The position numbers were made by a program, and so were the translations under genes. Positions 60,946 to 64,000 of a stretch of DNA of 64,000 nucleotides are shown in pieces. Origin of the DNA: SZUA-36 sp963774415 (lineage in GTDB: Bacteria; Pseudomonadota; Gammaproteobacteria; Xanthomonadales; SZUA-36); the NCBI GenBank assembly GCA_963774415.1, contig CAVZEU010000002.1, forward strand, positions 1-64,000. Reading direction: 5' to 3'. The notes beneath the pieces were generated by a model. The model did not search any database and was not told the origin of the DNA. It saw only the letters and a program-made list of their open reading frames with translations. Position 1 is the first letter of the stretch. Each line of letters begins with the position of its first letter.

Positions 60946-61143
60946 TTACGAATAGGGCAGTAAGCGTTTAACGACTTTCTTGTCGGCAGCACTGATCTCG
61001 TCGGTCCTGCGCAAGTTGCGTTTCCGCTTCTGGCTCATCTTGGTCAAAATATGGCTCTTGTAGGCGTAGCCGCGCTTGAACTTGCCGGAGGCAGTTTTCT
61101 TGAAGCGTTTGGCCGCACCCCGGTTTGTCTTCATCTTGGGCAT
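60946..61143 (-). CDS. rpmI: 50S ribosomal protein L35
   Basis: A 65-residue L35 starting MPKMKTNRGAAKRFKKT, with SHILTKMSQKRKRNLR. ATG 61143 has AGGAG upstream. The frame is open further upstream but does not resemble L35. The 145-bp gap to infC has a GGCCTG-aaa-CAGGCC hairpin near 61160, which could relate to L20 control. Confidence 0.97.
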   Translation of the reverse strand: MPKMKTNRGAAKRFKKTASGKFKRGYAYKSHILTKMSQKRKRNLRRTDEISAADKKVVKRLLPYS

Positions 61144-61288
61144 GCTGTACTCCTGAGGGCCTGTTTCAGGCCTGTTAATTTTACGTCGCGCAAGCGGCCG
61201 GTGAGAATTTTCCGGCGCTTTCCCGTTTGCTCGGCAACGTTTCTCTATCAGCCAACCCGCCGTTCGCGGGCTGGCCAAATTCTATCGA

Positions 61289-61807
61289 TCAAGACCTCTT
61301 GCCATTGATCATCATCGTCATTTGCCGGCCTTCCATCGTCGGCATCTGCTCGACCACGGCCTCGTCGGCGAGGTCATCCCGCACCCGCGTCAGCATCTGG
61401 GCGCCGAGTTCCTGGTGGGCCATCTCACGGCCGCGGAAGCGCAGCGTGATCTTGACCTTGTCCCCGGCGTCCAGGAAACGCCGGACATTTCGCATCTTCA
61501 CTTCGTAATCGGCCTGCTCGGTCCCCGGCCGGAACTTGACCTCCTTGACATGGGTGACTTTCTGTTTCTTCTTCGCCGCCTGACCCTTCTTGGCCTGTTC
61601 GAAGCGATATTTGCCGTAATCCATGATGCGGCAGACTGGCGGCTCTGCATTCGGCGCGATTTCCACCAGGTCCATGCTTTGCTGCAGCGCCGCTTCGAGC
61701 GCCTGCTCGACCGGCATGATTCCCGCCTGTTCCCCTTCCTGATCAATCAACCTGACCTGCGGCGCCGTTATTTCCCCGTTACGCCGCGTATCTTTTTTTG
61801 ATGCGAT
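61289..61807 (-). CDS. infC: Translation initiation factor IF-3 with ATC start
   Basis: A 172-residue IF-3. Start is ATC (61807-61805), 8 nt after AGGAG, giving ASKKDTRRNGEITAPQVRL; the E. coli sequence RINGEIRAQEVRLTG aligns. Domain N has LVEIAPNAEPPVCRIMDYGKY; domain C has VKFRPGTEQADYEVK and RFRGREMAHQELG. IF-3 rejects non-AUG start codons and thus represses itself; a rare start codon is the family's regulatory device. The first internal ATG would cut part of the N-domain. Confidence 0.95.
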   Translation of the reverse strand: MASKKDTRRNGEITAPQVRLIDQEGEQAGIMPVEQALEAALQQSMDLVEIAPNAEPPVCRIMDYGKYRFEQAKKGQAAKKKQKVTHVKEVKFRPGTEQADYEVKMRNVRRFLDAGDKVKITLRFRGREMAHQELGAQMLTRVRDDLADEAVVEQMPTMEGRQMTMMINGKRS

Positions 61808-61821
61808 GTTAAATTCTCCTG

Positions 61822-63741
61822 CTAATTGTCATGCCGGCCGCGCCGGACCACTTCTTCCCCGAGCAACTTGGCGAAGGACTCGACATCCATGCTGCCCAGA
61901 TCCTTTCCTTCCCGTGTGCGCACGGCAACGGTTCCGTTTTCCACCTCCCGGTCGCCCACGACCAGCAGGTACGGAACCCTGCTCAGAGTGTGCTGGCGGA
62001 TTTTAAAGCCGATCTTCTCATTTCTCAAGTCCAAATCGATCCGGAACCCTTGATTTTCAAGGGATTCGGCAACCTTTTCACACCATTCATCCTGGCGGTC
62101 CGTAATATTGAGCACGACGGCCTGCACCGGCGCCAGCCAAACCGGCATCTTGCCGGCGTAATTTTCGATCAATATGCCGATGAACCGTTCCAGCGAACCG
62201 AGAATCGCGCGGTGCAGCATGACCGGAGTTTGCCGTGAACCGTCCTCGCAGACATATTCCGCACCCAGGCGCCCGGGCATGTTGAAATCGAGCTGGAAAG
62301 TGCCGCATTGCCAGATCCGGCCGATGGTGTCTTGCAGCGAGAAGTCAATTTTCGGGCCGTAGAACGCACCGTCACCGGGGTTCTCCTTGTAGGCGATCCC
62401 CGCGTCGTCGAGCGCCGCCGCCAGGGCGCTCTCGGCCTGGTCCCACAACGCGTCGTCGCCGATACGCCTGGCGGGTCGGGTCGACAGTTCGACCCGAACT
62501 TCTTCGAAGCCGAAATCTCGATAGACGCTGTAGAGCAGTTGCACGAACGCACGGGCTTCGTCCTGGACCTGCTCCGGCGTGCAGAAAATATGGGCATCAT
62601 CCTGGGTGAAGCCGCGCACCCGCATCAGGCCGTGCAGCGCGCCGGAGGCCTCGTTGCGGTGGCAGGAGCCGAACTCCGCCATCCGCAGAGGCAGGTCGCG
62701 GTAGCTATGCAAACCCTGGTTGAATATCTGCAGATGGCAGGGGCAGTTCATGGGCTTGATGGCAAAATGACGGCTCTCGGAATCGGTCAGGAACATGTTC
62801 TCGATGAACTTGTCGGCGTGGCCGGATTTCTGCCACAGGCTGATATCGACGATCTCCGGTGTATTGACTTCCTGGTATCCCGCCGCTCGCAGGCGGCTGC
62901 GGACGTAGCCCTTGACCTGGTTGTAGATGATCCAACCGTGGTCATGCCAGAAAACCATGCCGGGGGCCTCTTCCTGGAAGTGAAAGAGGTCAAGCTGCTT
63001 GCCGATCCTGCGGTGATCGCGTTTTTCCGCTTCCTCGAGACGGTGCAGGTAGCTTTTCAGTTCCTTCCTGGTCGGAAAGGCGGTGCCGTAGATTCGCTGC
63101 AACATCTCGTTGTTGCTGTCACCGCGCCAGTAGGCCCCCGCCAGCTTGGTCAGCTTGAAGTGGCCGAGGTGCGATGTGTTGGGCACGTGCGGGCCGCGGC
63201 AAAGGTCGGTGAATTCACCCTGCTGGTAAAGGGACAGTTCTTCGCCTTCCGGGATCGACTCTATGATCTGCGCCTTGTACTCCTCGCCCTTGTCCCGGAA
63301 ATAGGCGATGGCCTCGTCACGCGGCATGACGATCCGCCGGACCGGCAGGCCCTCCTCGACCAGGCGCTCCATCTCGGCGCTGATTTTTTCCAGGTCGTCC
63401 GGCGTGAAGCCCGGTTCGTAGGCAAAGTCGTAGTAAAAGCCGTTCTCGATCACCGGGCCGATGGTGACCTGAGCGTCCGGGAAAACGCGCTGCACCGCCT
63501 GCGCCAGCAGGTGCGCGCTGGAATGGCGGATAATTTCCAGGCCCTCTTCATCCCGCGAGGTGATGATGCGAACGGCCGCGTCGCGATCCAGCACGTGGGC
63601 CGCGTCGACCAGGCGGCCATCGACCTCGCCGGCGAGCGTCGCCCTGGCCAGGCCGGGCCCGATGTCGGCCGCCACGTCCATGACGCTCAGCGCTTGGTCA
63701 TATTGTTTCTGGCTGCCGTCAGGCAGCGTAATTACAGGCAT
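61822..63741 (-). CDS. thrS: Threonyl-tRNA synthetase
   Basis: A 639-residue class II synthetase. TGS domain (MPVITLPDGSQKQY), editing domain with HSSAHLLAQAVQRVFP and CRGPHVPNTSHLGHFKLTKL (zinc histidines), catalytic core with motif 2 FGSCHRNEASGALHGLMRVRGF in adjacent parts, and a C-terminal anticodon domain. It leads the thrS-infC-rpmI-rplT-pheST-ihfA run. Confidence 0.98.
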   Translation of the reverse strand: MPVITLPDGSQKQYDQALSVMDVAADIGPGLARATLAGEVDGRLVDAAHVLDRDAAVRIITSRDEEGLEIIRHSSAHLLAQAVQRVFPDAQVTIGPVIENGFYYDFAYEPGFTPDDLEKISAEMERLVEEGLPVRRIVMPRDEAIAYFRDKGEEYKAQIIESIPEGEELSLYQQGEFTDLCRGPHVPNTSHLGHFKLTKLAGAYWRGDSNNEMLQRIYGTAFPTRKELKSYLHRLEEAEKRDHRRIGKQLDLFHFQEEAPGMVFWHDHGWIIYNQVKGYVRSRLRAAGYQEVNTPEIVDISLWQKSGHADKFIENMFLTDSESRHFAIKPMNCPCHLQIFNQGLHSYRDLPLRMAEFGSCHRNEASGALHGLMRVRGFTQDDAHIFCTPEQVQDEARAFVQLLYSVYRDFGFEEVRVELSTRPARRIGDDALWDQAESALAAALDDAGIAYKENPGDGAFYGPKIDFSLQDTIGRIWQCGTFQLDFNMPGRLGAEYVCEDGSRQTPVMLHRAILGSLERFIGILIENYAGKMPVWLAPVQAVVLNITDRQDEWCEKVAESLENQGFRIDLDLRNEKIGFKIRQHTLSRVPYLLVVGDREVENGTVAVRTREGKDLGSMDVESFAKLLGEEVVRRGRHDN

Positions 63742-63796
63742 CGGACCCTCTCGGTCGTTTTTACCCCGGCGGTAAGCGGGACTCCAGAAAGAACAA

Positions 63797-63813
63797 GGGA
63801 CGCATTGCGTCCC
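63797..63813 (-). terminator. Hairpin with T-rich tail upstream of thrS
   Basis: GGGACGC-aat-GCGTCCC on the minus strand is followed by TTGTTCTTTCT, 56 nt before the thrS ATG. It could end tRNA-Val transcription or serve as attenuator/operator of thrS. TACAAT at 63841-63836 upstream of it is a possible -10 box. Confidence 0.55.
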
Positions 63814-63907
63814 GGCACGGCAACCCCGCCGGGCTATTGTAACCGGGACAGCGGCAGTATCCTACTCTTTTAGGGATGGTTTCCACCCGCGGGCGGGCGG
63901 GAAGTGG

Positions 63908-63982
63908 TGGTGGGCACGACTGGGATCGAACCAGTGACTCCTGCCATGTCAAGGCAGTGCTCTACCGCTGAGCTACGCGCCC
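63908..63982 (-). tRNA. tRNA-Val (anticodon GAC)
   Basis: Acceptor GGGCGCG pairs with CGTGCCC (one G-T wobble), followed by A and encoded CCA. Anticodon arm CTGCC-TTGACAT-GGCAG gives GAC. D arm GCTCAGCGGTAGAGC and T arm CTGGTTCGATCCCAG are normal. It precedes thrS, as in many gammaproteobacteria. Confidence 0.98.
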
Positions 63983-64000
63983 AATTTCCCGCACCCGGAA

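Overview
This window is a stretch of chromosome from a high-GC gammaproteobacterium, probably an uncultured or less-studied lineage near Chromatiales/Ectothiorhodospiraceae/Woeseiales; that placement is inference from gene order and composition only. Three gammaproteobacterial gene blocks are easy to recognise: queG / nnr-tsaE-amiB-mutL-miaA-hfq-hflX-hflK-hflC-yjeT-purA (23.5-37 kb, with rnr-rlmB beside it as in E. coli), tRNA-Val-thrS-infC-rpmI-rplT-pheS-pheT-ihfA-merR-tRNA-Pro (56-64 kb), and methyltransferase-rnhA-dnaQ / gloB-mltD (49-54 kb).

Layout. 0-2 kb: the possible end of a transposable element, a CheC/CheX-type phosphatase with a lone CheY-like receiver, and a secreted SYLF protein. 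2.6-13 kb: an SLC13/RCK transporter, a lipoprotein, and the smc-zipA-ligA operon. 13-20 kb: queF, bolA, a YciI protein, yciO-scpA-scpB-rluB, and a deaminase-rlmB pair. 20-37 kb: rnr, tRNA-Leu(CAG), an orphan secreted protein, and the purA-to-nnr block, in which nnr is frameshifted. 37-42 kb: an unassigned class III aminotransferase, a 77-residue membrane protein, a WYL regulator and gltX. 42-48 kb: a type IV minor-pilin operon with two very large subunits, divergent from a pilE-like gene. 48-56 kb: mltF, dnaQ-rnhA-methyltransferase, gloB, mltD, an M23 peptidase and folE2. 56-64 kb: the translation/IHF block.

The most unusual content is between genes. Four tandem arrays (about 2.15-2.53, 5.66-6.41, 14.2-14.8 and 18.1-18.8 kb) hold 19 copies of one structured unit. 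The copies have an exact 127-bp period at every array. Two diverged single copies lie near 30.2 and 39.0 kb. Each unit can fold into a long stem with two inner hairpins, and base pairs in the stems change in a compensatory way between copies. Three of the four arrays lie between convergent genes. I do not recognise this family as a described element.

There are also short non-autonomous insertion elements. A 265-bp MITE-like element with TA target duplication separates smc from zipA. A 171-bp element has split the mltD signal peptide, and mltD now starts at an ATG inside the element's own terminal repeat; removing the element and one CA restores an ancestral leader in frame. A third, hairpin-rich element abuts miaA. 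Further points of interest are a perfect hairpin that covers the ribosome binding site of a small membrane protein, a non-AUG (ATC) start for infC, and an almost continuous long palindrome between the M23 peptidase gene and folE2.
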